Position numbers and translations under genes: made by a program. From CAVSUR01 sp963846005 (GTDB lineage: Bacteria > Actinomycetota > Actinomycetes > Streptosporangiales > Streptosporangiaceae), in contig CAWJUH010000005.1 in the NCBI GenBank assembly GCA_963846005.1, positions 1-64,000 of the forward strand: DNA of 64,000 nucleotides, read 5' to 3'. Below the pieces are notes generated by a model, which was not told where the DNA came from, searched no databases, and was given only the letters and a program-made list of their open reading frames with translations. Within the stretch, counting starts at the first letter, position 1, and each line of letters begins with the position of its first letter. Shown piece after piece: positions 38,300 through 46,613 of the stretch.

Positions 38300-38491
38300 C
38301 ACCGCCCTGCGGGCTGGTGCGCGGCGTCAGAATTGATCGTCGCGGGGAAGCACACTGACACTCGCCTCGCCAGTCAGCGGCCGCATGGCGGTGAAGTGCT
38401 GAGGTCCAGGCTCGCGTGCTCGGCCAGGACCCGGCGGATGCCCTCGCGGATCAGCTCAGCCTCGGAGTGATGGCGCCGCCGCGACCGAGCG
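38300..38491. other. Gap between the MerR and TetR genes
   Basis: About 190 bases; nothing recognised beyond the operator just before it. Confidence 0.4.
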
Positions 38492-39121
38492 TCAGCCGGC
38501 CAGGGACTCCAGCAGGCGGGACACGTTCCGCTCAAGCTCGCGGCTGGCGCCGGCGTGGCCGGCCAGGTGGCTGATCAGCGCATGCTGGAACAGCCCGTCG
38601 AACAGCGCGTAGGCCACGCCGGGGGTCACCGATAGCGGCGCCCCGGCGAGGTCGGCGAACTTGCCGGCGATGCGCCAGATCATGCGCTCCAGGCTCTGGT
38701 CGATCTCGCCCACGTCGGCGCGCAGCGCCTGGTCGAACTGGCTCTGGTTCCGCAGGTCGTACCAGAGCCGGTGCATCGCCGCGTCCTCGCGCAGCGTCGC
38801 GGCCATGGCGGCGCCGAATCCGCGTTTCAGTTCGGCCGCAGAATCCGCGGTGGCGACGATGCTGTCGTATCGCCGGACACACTCGGTCTTGTACTGCCGC
38901 ACGCAGTAGGTGATCAGCTCAAGCTTGTCGCTGAAGTAGTAGTGCAAGACCCCGTGCGAGAACTCGGAGTTGTTCGCGATCTCGCGCAGGCTGGTGCGCG
39001 CGTAGCCCAGCTCAGCCAGGGTCTGCAGGGCGGCCGAGGCAAGCTGCGCCCGCCGCCCGGCGAATTTGTCCACCTGGCGGCGCGCGACGCGGTCCCGGTT
39101 CCGCTCTGCTACCTCGGTCAA
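38492..39121 (-). CDS. TetR-family transcriptional repressor
   Basis: A 209-residue regulator. The TetR HTH is RRAQLASAALQTLAELGY, ARTSLREIANNSEFSHGVLH and YYFSDKLELITYCV, followed by an all-helical ligand-binding part that resembles the BetI-like C-terminal domain (GFGAAMAATLREDAAMHRLW). It is divergent from an SDR/acyl-CoA-synthetase operon and has a palindromic site in the gap, so it probably represses that operon and itself in response to an acyl-CoA or similar ligand. Confidence 0.9.
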   Translation of the reverse strand: MTEVAERNRDRVARRQVDKFAGRRAQLASAALQTLAELGYARTSLREIANNSEFSHGVLHYYFSDKLELITYCVRQYKTECVRRYDSIVATADSAAELKRGFGAAMAATLREDAAMHRLWYDLRNQSQFDQALRADVGEIDQSLERMIWRIAGKFADLAGAPLSVTPGVAYALFDGLFQHALISHLAGHAGASRELERNVSRLLESLAG

Positions 39122-39229
39122 TGACGCGTTCCCATCCTGGCCGGCGAGGTCAGGCTAGCGGCCAGGCCGGACGGCCCGGCCGCCACTTGACGATCGGCCA
39201 GCGTTCTCTGGACGAGAGTCCAACAAACT

Positions 39230-39245
39230 CTTGACAAGTGTCAAG
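39230..39245 (+). promoter_or_regulatory. Palindromic TetR-type operator overlapping a -35 box
   Basis: A perfect palindrome with 7-base arms (CTTGACA / TGTCAAG) and a 2-base centre. The left arm contains TTGACA, the consensus -35 hexamer, so a bound repressor would block polymerase. It lies 72 bases upstream of the SDR start and about 110 from the TetR gene. Nearby is another weaker dyad, TGGAC....GTCCA. Confidence 0.55.
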
Positions 39246-39316
39246 ACGGCTGGCCAGGCTATGAGCCACGTCACATTCCCGAGCCGGGCCGGCGACGTCG
39301 CGGATTGAGGTGCCTG

Positions 39317-40120
39317 ATGAGCGTGTACGACCTGACCGGGCGGAAGGCCCTGGTAACCGGCGGGGCCCGCGGACTGGGGGAAGGAATGGCCCAGGCGCTC
39401 GCCCGCGCGGGCGCGGCGGTGGTCGTCGGCGACATCCGCGAGGACCTCGGCAAGGCCTGCGCCGATGCCCTGCAGGCTTCCGGCGCGCAGGCCGGGTTCG
39501 TGCCGCTCGATGTCACCGCGGAGGCGAGCTGGGAGCGCGCCATCCCCGCGGCCGTCGGCCATCTCGGCGGCCTGGACATCCTGGTCAACAACGCCGGGGT
39601 GGAGATCACCAGCCTGCTGGCGGACCTGGACGCCGAGGACGCCCGGCGGATGCTGGAGGTGAACGTGCTCGGCACGGCGCTCGGCATCAAGCACGGCCTG
39701 CGCGCGATGCGCCCGGGCGGCCCGGCGGGCCACGGCGGCGCGATCGTCAACGTCGCGTCGGTGGCCGCGACGATCGCCTTCCCCGGCATCGCCGTCTACT
39801 CGGCCACCAAGTCCGCGGTGGACCGGCTGACCCGGGTAGCCGCGATGGAGGCCGGCCAGCTCGGCTACGGGGTCCGGGTCAACTGCGTCTACCCGGGCCT
39901 GGTCCCCACCGAGATGGGCGCGCAGCTCGCCCAGGATGTGGCGTCCCTCGGCCTGTTCGCGAGCCCGGAGGCGGCGGTCGGCGAAGTGGTCGGCCAGACC
40001 CCGCTGGGACGGCTCGGCGAGGTGGCCGACATGGCCGACGCGGTGGTGTTCCTGGCCTCCGACGGCGCCCGCTTCATCACCGGGGCCGGCCTGCCGGTCG
40101 ACGGCGGCATGGGCATGTAG
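39317..40120 (+). CDS. Short-chain dehydrogenase/reductase
   Basis: A 267-residue classical SDR. The cofactor motif is VTGGARGLGEGMAQAL, the acidic residue after beta-2 (VVVGDIRED) indicates NAD(H), NNAG is present (ILVNNAGVEI), the catalytic Ser is in VNVASVAATIAF and the YxxxK in YSATKSAV. Family members oxidise or reduce hydroxysteroids, cyclohexanols or acyl-CoA-type substrates. ATG 39317 follows GAGG by seven bases. It is first in a two-gene operon with the acyl-CoA synthetase, so a catabolic or lipid-linked role is likely. Confidence 0.9.
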   Translation: MSVYDLTGRKALVTGGARGLGEGMAQALARAGAAVVVGDIREDLGKACADALQASGAQAGFVPLDVTAEASWERAIPAAVGHLGGLDILVNNAGVEITSLLADLDAEDARRMLEVNVLGTALGIKHGLRAMRPGGPAGHGGAIVNVASVAATIAFPGIAVYSATKSAVDRLTRVAAMEAGQLGYGVRVNCVYPGLVPTEMGAQLAQDVASLGLFASPEAAVGEVVGQTPLGRLGEVADMADAVVFLASDGARFITGAGLPVDGGMGM

Positions 40121-40167
40121 CAGCGATGCGCGGCCGGTGTTCCCGCGCGGCCTGAAGGGACGAGCAC

Positions 40168-41706
40168 ATGCGCCTGACCGGCTACCTCGACAAGGGCGCA
40201 TCCCTCGGCCCGCAGGCGCCCTGCCTGACCACGGCCGGGCGCAGCCTGTCCTATGCCGGCGTCCAGCGGCTGTCCTGGCGGATTGCCCGCGCGCTGGACC
40301 GGGCGGGGCTCGGCCCCGGCGACACGATCGCCATCTTGTCCGCGAACGACCCGGTCGCGTTCAGCTGCGTGTTCGGCATCTCCCGGGCCGGCGCGGTGTG
40401 GTGCCCGGTCAACCCGCGCAACGAGGCGGCGGAGAACCGCGACCTGCTGGATCTCTTCGACTGCCGCTGCCTGATCTTCCAGGCCGCGTTCGCCCCGCTG
40501 GTCGCCAGGATCGTGCCCGGCCTGCCCAAGCTGGCCGCCCTGGTCTGCCTGGACGGTGACCCGCCCGGCGCAGTGCCGTTCGGGGACTGGATCGGCCCCG
40601 AGCCCGCCGAGCCCTGGCAGGCCGAGCCCGCCAGCGACCTGGTCATGCTGGTCGGCACCGGGGGCACCACCGGGCGGCCTAAGGGCGTGATGCTGACCGG
40701 CCGCAACATCGAGACGATGTCCGCGCTGACGCTGATGAGCTACCCGTTCCGGCCGCGGCCGCGGTACCTGGCCCTCGCGCCGCTCACCCATGCGGCGGGC
40801 GTGCTGTGCTTCCCGGTCCTGTCGCTCGGCGGCGAGGTCGTCATCATGCCCCAGCCGGACCTGGCCGGGTTCCTGGCGCTGACCGGGCAGCACAAGATCA
40901 CGCACACGTTCCTGCCGCCGACCCTGATCTACATGCTCCTCGACCACCCGGGCCTGGATCAGGCCGACCTGACCAGCCTGCAATGCCTGTGGTACGGCGC
41001 GGCGCCGATGTCGGCCAGCCGGCTCGAAGAGGCCATCACCCGGATCGGCCCGGTCATGGGCCAGCTGTTCGGACAGTCCGAGGCCCCGATGATGATCTCC
41101 ACGCTGGCCCCGGCGGAGCACTTCCGTGACGACGGCTCGCTGGCCACCGAGCGGCTGCCGGGCGCCGGGCGCCCCACCCCGCTCACCACCGTCGCGATCA
41201 TGGACGATGCGGGCCATCTGCTCGGGCCGGGCGAGCGGGGCGAGATCGTGATCCGCGGGTCGCTGGTCATGGCCGGCTACTACAAGAACCCGGAAGCCTC
41301 GGCCGAGGCGTCCCGGCACGGCTGGCACCACACCGGGGACATCGGCTACCTCGACCGGGACAACTACCTGTTCATCGTGGACCGGGCCAAGGACATGATC
41401 ATCACCGGCGGCTTCAACGTCTACTCGGCCGAGGTGGAGCAGGTCCTGCTGGCCCACCCGGCCGTGCAGGACTGCGCGGTCATCGGCCTGCCGGACGGCA
41501 AGTGGGGCGAGCGCGTCACGGCCGTCGTGCAGCTGCGCCCCGGGCAGGCCGTGGCCGGCGATGAGGTCCGCGCCTTCGTCCGGGAGCGGCTGGGCAGCGT
41601 GAAGGCCCCCAAGCAGGTCGAGATCTGGCCCGACCTGCCCCGTTCCAAGGTCGGCAAGGTCCTCAAGGCGGAGGTCAAGGCCCGGTTCGCCGCGGGCACT
41701 CCGTAG
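40168..41706 (+). CDS. Acyl-CoA synthetase / AMP-dependent ligase
   Basis: A 512-residue ANL-family ligase activating a carboxylic acid to acyl-AMP and then acyl-CoA. The phosphate-binding loop is VGTGGTTGRPKGVMLTGRN, the A5 region LWYGAAPMSASR, GQLFGQSEAP, the hinge YLDRDNYLFIVDRAKDMI, and the C-terminal catalytic lysine in LPRSKVGKVLKAEVK. No substrate can be named; the SDR neighbour and the TetR regulator suggest a fatty, steroid or aromatic acid. ATG 40168, 47 bases after the SDR. Confidence 0.92.
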   Translation: MRLTGYLDKGASLGPQAPCLTTAGRSLSYAGVQRLSWRIARALDRAGLGPGDTIAILSANDPVAFSCVFGISRAGAVWCPVNPRNEAAENRDLLDLFDCRCLIFQAAFAPLVARIVPGLPKLAALVCLDGDPPGAVPFGDWIGPEPAEPWQAEPASDLVMLVGTGGTTGRPKGVMLTGRNIETMSALTLMSYPFRPRPRYLALAPLTHAAGVLCFPVLSLGGEVVIMPQPDLAGFLALTGQHKITHTFLPPTLIYMLLDHPGLDQADLTSLQCLWYGAAPMSASRLEEAITRIGPVMGQLFGQSEAPMMISTLAPAEHFRDDGSLATERLPGAGRPTPLTTVAIMDDAGHLLGPGERGEIVIRGSLVMAGYYKNPEASAEASRHGWHHTGDIGYLDRDNYLFIVDRAKDMIITGGFNVYSAEVEQVLLAHPAVQDCAVIGLPDGKWGERVTAVVQLRPGQAVAGDEVRAFVRERLGSVKAPKQVEIWPDLPRSKVGKVLKAEVKARFAAGTP

Positions 41707-41737
41707 GGCTCCGGGCACCCCGCAGCACTCCGGGCGC

Positions 41738-42325
41738 TCAGGCCGGTGTCTGAGCCGCCGGCGAGCCCGCATCAGCGGGCGCCGCCGCGGGCCGCGCGGC
41801 GGGGATGCCGGGCGGCCATCCGGCCTCCGCGGCGTCGACGATCTGGAGATCGGCGCGGACATGCAGCTCGGCGGCCGTGATCAGCAGCGAGACGACCGGC
41901 GAGCCGCTGGTCATGGCGGCCGCCCCGGCCAGGCTGCGCAGCTCGCGGAGCAGGTGCAGCCGCTGACGGCTGAGCACCTCGGCGAGCAGCGCGGCGTCGC
42001 CGAGTTCGGCGGCGGCCATGACCTTGAGGAAGAAGTCGTCGCGGTACCCGCGGGGACGGACGCTCGGCTGGCTCAGCCAGCTGTCCAGTTCCGCGCGCCC
42101 AGCCGGGGTAATGCGGTGCACCAGCCGGTCCGGCTTGACCGGCTGCGGCTGCCGCTCGGTCTCGATCAGCCCGTCCCGGGCCAGCCGGTCCAGGATCTGG
42201 TAGAGGTGGCCGATATTCAGCCCGCCCCACTGCTCGCCGACCGCCTGCTCGAAGCTGCCGCGCAGCTGGTATCCGTGCGCCGGCCCGGCGGCCAGCAGGG
42301 CGAGCACGGCATGCTGAAGCGGCAT
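41738..42325 (-). CDS. PadR-family transcriptional regulator
   Basis: A 195-residue regulator with the PadR winged helix (AVLALLAAGPAHGYQLRG, LNIGHLYQILDRLARDGL, DRLVHRITPAGRAEL) and a C-terminal helical dimerisation domain followed by a disordered Ala/Pro tail. It is divergent from an ABC transporter operon, a common arrangement for PadR repressors of efflux systems. Two PadR-like dyads lie in the gap. Confidence 0.9.
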   Translation of the reverse strand: MPLQHAVLALLAAGPAHGYQLRGSFEQAVGEQWGGLNIGHLYQILDRLARDGLIETERQPQPVKPDRLVHRITPAGRAELDSWLSQPSVRPRGYRDDFFLKVMAAAELGDAALLAEVLSRQRLHLLRELRSLAGAAAMTSGSPVVSLLITAAELHVRADLQIVDAAEAGWPPGIPAARPAAAPADAGSPAAQTPA

Positions 42326-42359
42326 GTGCTGGCCTCCGGCGCTGCTCGGCGTAGCGGGC

Positions 42360-42414
42360 TTACCTCGTGACCAGGTAACGATGCGGTCTCTTACCTTGCC
42401 TTGTCACTAGGTAT
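42360..42414. promoter_or_regulatory. Candidate PadR operators
   Basis: Two inverted repeats. One is TTACC, nine bases, GGTAA (42360-42378); the other is TTACC, fourteen bases, GGTAT (42391-42414), each half lying near the sequence TGACCAGG or TCACTAGG. They sit between the divergent PadR gene and the transporter genes it probably controls. Confidence 0.45.
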
Positions 42415-42511
42415 GGGCCGACAGTAGTCGCAGACCGGGGTCAGTGCCAGTGCGCGGCACGGCAGCGCGCGAAGGCCGGATAACGCCACCAGCCAGGGCA
42501 GGGAGCCGGAC

Positions 42512-43264
42512 GTGGCTGAGCAGCACCGCGGCGGAGCCGCTCTCGAGTTGCGCGGCATCAGCAAGCACTACGGGATCAGCAAGGACCAGCGGGTGGCCGC
42601 GGCCGACGGCATCAGCCTCAGCATCGGGGCCGGCTCGTTCGTGGCCGTCACCGGCGCCTCCGGGTCGGGCAAGTCGACGTTGCTGCACCTGATCGGGGCG
42701 ATAGAGCAGCCAGATGCCGGCGCGGTACTCAGTGACGGCACCGACATCACCCGATTGCGCGGGGCTGCGCTGGCCGCCTACCGGCGCACGGTGGGGTTCG
42801 TGTTCCAGCGCTACAACCTGCTGCCGGCACTGACCGCGCTGGACAACGTGATCGCCCCGGTGCTGCCCTACCGGACCCGGTGGGACAAGCGCGACCGCGC
42901 GCGGCGGCTGCTGGCCGCCGTCGGCCTGGCCGGCCGCGGGCAGTCCCTTCCGTCGCGGATGTCGGGCGGCGAGCAGCAGCGGGTCGCGATCGCCCGGGCC
43001 CTGGTCAACCGCCCGTCGCTGGTGCTGGCCGACGAGCCGACCGGCAACCTCGACTCAGCCAGCGCCGCCGAGATCATGGCCCTGCTGGCCGGGCTGCGGG
43101 AAGAGCACGGGATGACGATCCTGCTGGCCTCCCACGATCTGCAGATCGCGGCCCGCAGCGAGCGGCTGATCCGGCTGCGGGACGGCGCGATCACCGACGA
43201 CATCGACCTGGCCGACGGCTACCCGGTGGACGATGTCATCCGCCGTGCCGCCCAGCTGGGCTGA
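42512..43264 (+). CDS. ABC transporter ATP-binding protein (LolD/MacB type)
   Basis: A 250-residue ATPase. Walker A is VTGASGSGKSTLLHLIG, the Q-loop VGFVFQRYNLLPALT, the signature SRMSGGEQQRVAIARALVN, Walker B LVLADEPTGNLDS, and the H-loop LLASHDLQIAARS. It powers the FtsX-type permease that follows, moving a lipid, peptide or drug. GTG 42512 is chosen because GGGAG lies six bases before it. It is the first gene of the PadR-linked operon. Confidence 0.93.
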   Translation: MAEQHRGGAALELRGISKHYGISKDQRVAAADGISLSIGAGSFVAVTGASGSGKSTLLHLIGAIEQPDAGAVLSDGTDITRLRGAALAAYRRTVGFVFQRYNLLPALTALDNVIAPVLPYRTRWDKRDRARRLLAAVGLAGRGQSLPSRMSGGEQQRVAIARALVNRPSLVLADEPTGNLDSASAAEIMALLAGLREEHGMTILLASHDLQIAARSERLIRLRDGAITDDIDLADGYPVDDVIRRAAQLG

Positions 43265-43277
43265 GCGGGCGCCACCG

Positions 43278-45998
43278 GTGCACCGGCTCGCCTGGTCGCA
43301 GCTTCGCTACCGGCGCGCCCGGGTGGCGGCCCTGCTGGCCGGCATGCTGGTCGCGGTGACGGCGTTCACGGTGCTGACCGCCGCGACCCGGACCTCGCAG
43401 CTGCGCACCATCGGCGCGGTGACCGCGCACTTCCGTCCCGCCTACGACATCCTGGTCCGCCCGGAGGGCGCCCGGACGCAGCTGGAATCCCGGACCGGCA
43501 CCGTCCAGCCGAACTTCCTGTCCGGCATCTACGGCGGCATCTCCATGGCGCAGTACCACCAGATCCGGCAGCTCCCCGGCGTGCAGGTAGCCGCGCCGAT
43601 CGCGATGGCGGGCTACCTGCTGCCCGACGTGCCGGTCGGCGTCCGGCTGCCGGCCGCCGCGGCACATGCCCGGACCAGGCAGCTGTACCGGGTCACCACG
43701 ACGTGGGTGAGCGCGGGCGGCAGCGTGCGGATCCCGCAGCCGCCGTCCTACGTCTACCTCACCAGCAACCGCCTGGGGGGCCAGGCCGCCTACGAGCGGC
43801 TCCCCGGCGGGTCGAAGGCCAGCGTGTGCCAGGGCTATCCGCTCAGCGCGTCCGGCCCGCCGTTCGGCGCCGCCCGCCAGTCCAGCCTGTGGTGCTGGTC
43901 GCGGGCCAACGGGTTGTTCGGCGAGGGCAGCTGGGAGGGCCTGACCGCCCGCCGGCCGGGGTTCGCGGTCGACTGGCAGTTCCCCATGCTGGTCGCGGCC
44001 ATCGACCCGGCCGCGGAGTCCCGGCTCGACGGCCTGAACCGGGCCGTCATCTCCGGCCGCTACCTCGGCGAGCATGCGGCGACAGCGCCAGGCGCGGGAA
44101 CGCAGGGACTGCCCTTCCCGGTCCTCGCCGCCGGCCGCAGCGGCGTGGGCGAGTACGCGGCGGTCAGGGTCCAGCGGCTGCCCGGCCCGGCGCGCCCGCC
44201 GCGGCTCGACCCGGGCGCGATGCGGACGGACGCCGCCGTGCCCGGCCGGACGGTCGTGACGGCGAAGATTACCGCCGGGCAGGCCTACCGGCAGCTGGTG
44301 TCCCTGCTTTCCGGATCCGGCTACCAGGACTTCAGCCAGAGCCCCAATGGTTACTGGAGCGTCGGGCCAGCCCGGTACCAGCGCATGCCGGACGGCAGCC
44401 TCGCGCCGGTCCGGGCGCGCAACCCGGCGTCGGTGTGGAGGTACGCCGTGCCCGGGCTGAGCGGGCCGCCGATGGACGAGGCGGCGACCGCATACCGGGC
44501 CATCACCGAACACGAGTTCACCGACAGCGTCTCCGCAGCTCTCGCCCCGTTCCCGCGGGCCGTGGGCCTGTTCGACCCGGACAAGGTCGCTGCGTTCGAC
44601 CCGCTGTCGCAGGTGCCGCTCGGGCCGTACCAGCCGGTGGCTGCCGCCCCGGCTGACGCGGCGGCCCGCCGGGCCCTGGGCGGGCACGGTCTGCTGCCGA
44701 GCCTCAACCTGGGCGGGTACGTCAGCCAGCCGGTGCAGCTCATCACCACGCTGTCGGCGCTGCCCGCGCTGGAGAACAGCGCCGAGTTCACCGGGAACCT
44801 GCACGCCGCCGACCCGATCAGCGTGATCCGCGTCCGCGTGGCCGGGGTCACCGGGCCCAACCCGGTGTCGCTGGAGCGGATCAAGGAAGTCGCGCAGCAG
44901 ATCGCGGTGCGCACCCGCCTGACCGTGGACATCGTCGCCGGTTCCTCGCCGGCCCCCACCACCATCAGCCTGCCGGCCGGGAAGTTCGGGCAGCCCCCGC
45001 TGCGGCTGTCAGAAGGCTGGGTCAAGAAGGGGGTGGCGGTGGCCATCCTCTCCGCGGCCGACGCCAAGAGCGTGGTGCTGTTCACGCTGATCCTGGTGGT
45101 CTGCGCGCTGTTCGTGGCGAACTCGGCCACCGCGGCGGTCCGCGGCCGCCGCCAGGAACTGGGCGTGCTGGCCTGCCTGGGCTGGACCCGGCCCCGGCTG
45201 TTCGCCACCGTGCTCGGGGAGCTGGCGGTCATCAGCCTGATCGCCGGGGCCGCGGGCGGTGCGCTCTCGCTGCCGCTCTCGGCGGCGCTGCAGCTGCGCG
45301 CCTCCCCGGTCCGGGCGATCCTGGCCGTCCCGGCTGCGATGGGCCTGGCGGTGGTGGCCGGCGCGGTCCCGGCCTGGCTGGCCTCGCGCTCGGCTCCGGT
45401 GGTCGCGATCCGGCCGCCGGTGCTCGCGGTCAGGAGCAGCCGCCACGCCAGGGGGATCACCGGGCTGGCGGTCATGAACGTGCTGCGCACCCCGGGCCGC
45501 AGCCTGGCCGGCGCGCTCAGCCTGGCGATCGGCGTGGCCGCGCTCACCCTGCTCACCGGCGTGACGGCGGCCTTCCGCGGCACCATCGTGGGGTCGCTGC
45601 TCGGCAACGCGGTCGCGGTCCAGGTCCGCGGCGTGGATTACGTGTCGGTCGCCGCATCCGTGGTGCTGGGGGTGCTGGCCGTGGCCGACGTGCTCTTCAT
45701 CAGCATCCGTGAGCGGGCCGCCGAATTCGCCACCATCCGGGCGCTCGGCTGGCCGGAGCCCGCGCTGGCGCGGCTGGTGGTCAGTGAGGGCGCCGTGCTC
45801 GGCCTGGCGGGCTCGCTGGCCGGGGCCGTGCTCGGGCTGGCGGCGGCGGCCACGTTCGCCGGGCAGTTCCCGCTGCGCCTGCTGCTCGCCGCGGCCGCCG
45901 CCGTCCTGGCCTCGGTGCTCGTGACCGTGGCCGCCGCGCTGCTGCCCGCCCGGTTCCTCGGCCGCCTGCCCACCGCGCAGCTGCTGGCTGAGGATTAA
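43278..45998 (+). CDS. FtsX/MacB-type ABC transporter permease
   Basis: A 906-residue membrane protein. Its N-terminal helix (VAALLAGMLVAVTAFTVLTA) is followed by a large extracytoplasmic domain to about residue 595. Then comes the first FtsX block (VVLFTLILVVCALFVANSAT, LFATVLGELAVISLIAGAAGG, AILAVPAAMGLAVVAGAVP) and a second C-terminal block (VSVAASVVLGVLAVADVLF, LAGSLAGAVLGLAAAATFAG, LLLAAAAAVLASVLVTVAA). Cytoplasmic motifs RRQELGVLACLGWTRPR and AAEFATIRALGWPEPALAR couple to the ATPase. GTG 43278 gives a normal cytoplasmic N-terminus; ATG 43233, overlapping the ATPase gene, would add 15 residues. It is the transport channel of the preceding ATPase. Confidence 0.88.
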   Translation: MHRLAWSQLRYRRARVAALLAGMLVAVTAFTVLTAATRTSQLRTIGAVTAHFRPAYDILVRPEGARTQLESRTGTVQPNFLSGIYGGISMAQYHQIRQLPGVQVAAPIAMAGYLLPDVPVGVRLPAAAAHARTRQLYRVTTTWVSAGGSVRIPQPPSYVYLTSNRLGGQAAYERLPGGSKASVCQGYPLSASGPPFGAARQSSLWCWSRANGLFGEGSWEGLTARRPGFAVDWQFPMLVAAIDPAAESRLDGLNRAVISGRYLGEHAATAPGAGTQGLPFPVLAAGRSGVGEYAAVRVQRLPGPARPPRLDPGAMRTDAAVPGRTVVTAKITAGQAYRQLVSLLSGSGYQDFSQSPNGYWSVGPARYQRMPDGSLAPVRARNPASVWRYAVPGLSGPPMDEAATAYRAITEHEFTDSVSAALAPFPRAVGLFDPDKVAAFDPLSQVPLGPYQPVAAAPADAAARRALGGHGLLPSLNLGGYVSQPVQLITTLSALPALENSAEFTGNLHAADPISVIRVRVAGVTGPNPVSLERIKEVAQQIAVRTRLTVDIVAGSSPAPTTISLPAGKFGQPPLRLSEGWVKKGVAVAILSAADAKSVVLFTLILVVCALFVANSATAAVRGRRQELGVLACLGWTRPRLFATVLGELAVISLIAGAAGGALSLPLSAALQLRASPVRAILAVPAAMGLAVVAGAVPAWLASRSAPVVAIRPPVLAVRSSRHARGITGLAVMNVLRTPGRSLAGALSLAIGVAALTLLTGVTAAFRGTIVGSLLGNAVAVQVRGVDYVSVAASVVLGVLAVADVLFISIRERAAEFATIRALGWPEPALARLVVSEGAVLGLAGSLAGAVLGLAAAATFAGQFPLRLLLAAAAAVLASVLVTVAAALLPARFLGRLPTAQLLAED

Positions 45999-46064
45999 CG
46001 CGCGGCAGCCCGCGGCGGCACGGCCGCGGCGGCCCGCGGGCGTAGCCTGGCGGTGAGGTGCCGC

Positions 46065-46613
46065 ATGCATGTCGTCGACTTCGTTATTTTCGCGGGCTGG
46101 CTGGCCTTCTGGGCCTACTGGTTCATCGTGGCTGCCGGCGCGAAGCCCGGCCGGACCAACTGGGCCCGGTTCGCCGGCGTCCGGGTCGCGATCATCCTCG
46201 TCGTCCTGCTGTTGCTGCGGGTCCGCTTCCTGCACCAGCACGCGGTCACCGGCAACCCGTGGCTGCAGGGCATCGGCCTGGCGGTCTTCGCGCTCGGACT
46301 AGGGCTGGCCGTGTGGGCCCGGGTCTACCTCGGCCGGAACTGGGGCATGCCGATGTCGCAGAAGACCGACCCGGAACTGGTCACCTCCGGCCCGTACCAC
46401 AGCGTCCGGCATCCCATCTACTCCGGCATCATCCTGGCCATGATCGGCACGACCATCGCCGTCAGCCTCTACTGGCTGGTGGCGGTGGTGTTCCTGGGCG
46501 GCTATTTCAGCTACAGCGCCGTGGTAGAGGAACGGAACATGGCCCGCCTGTTCCCCGGCTCGTACCCGGATTACCGGCGCTCGACCAAGATGCTGATCCC
46601 GTTCATCCTCTGA
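46065..46613 (+). CDS. Isoprenylcysteine carboxyl methyltransferase-like membrane protein
   Basis: A 182-residue protein of the ICMT/phospholipid-methyltransferase type. Four or five membrane segments are visible (FVIFAGWLAFWAYWFIVAA, GVRVAIILVVLLLLRVRF, LQGIGLAVFALGLGLAVWAR, SGIILAMIGTTIAVSLYWL and the segment after it). The family core YHSVRHPIYSGII and the cytosolic VVEERNMARLFPGSYPDYRR follow. It would use SAM to methylate a small or lipid carboxyl group; the natural substrate is unknown. ATG 46065 follows GAGG by seven bases. Its 3' end overlaps the convergent MFS gene by 11 bases. Confidence 0.88.
   Translation: MHVVDFVIFAGWLAFWAYWFIVAAGAKPGRTNWARFAGVRVAIILVVLLLLRVRFLHQHAVTGNPWLQGIGLAVFALGLGLAVWARVYLGRNWGMPMSQKTDPELVTSGPYHSVRHPIYSGIILAMIGTTIAVSLYWLVAVVFLGGYFSYSAVVEERNMARLFPGSYPDYRRSTKMLIPFIL

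Noticed and set aside
39889..41862. Minus-strand open frame of about 657 codons across the SDR and acyl-CoA synthetase genes
   Set aside because: Shadow of the plus-strand ligase; composition is Arg/Gly/His-rich and no domain is seen.
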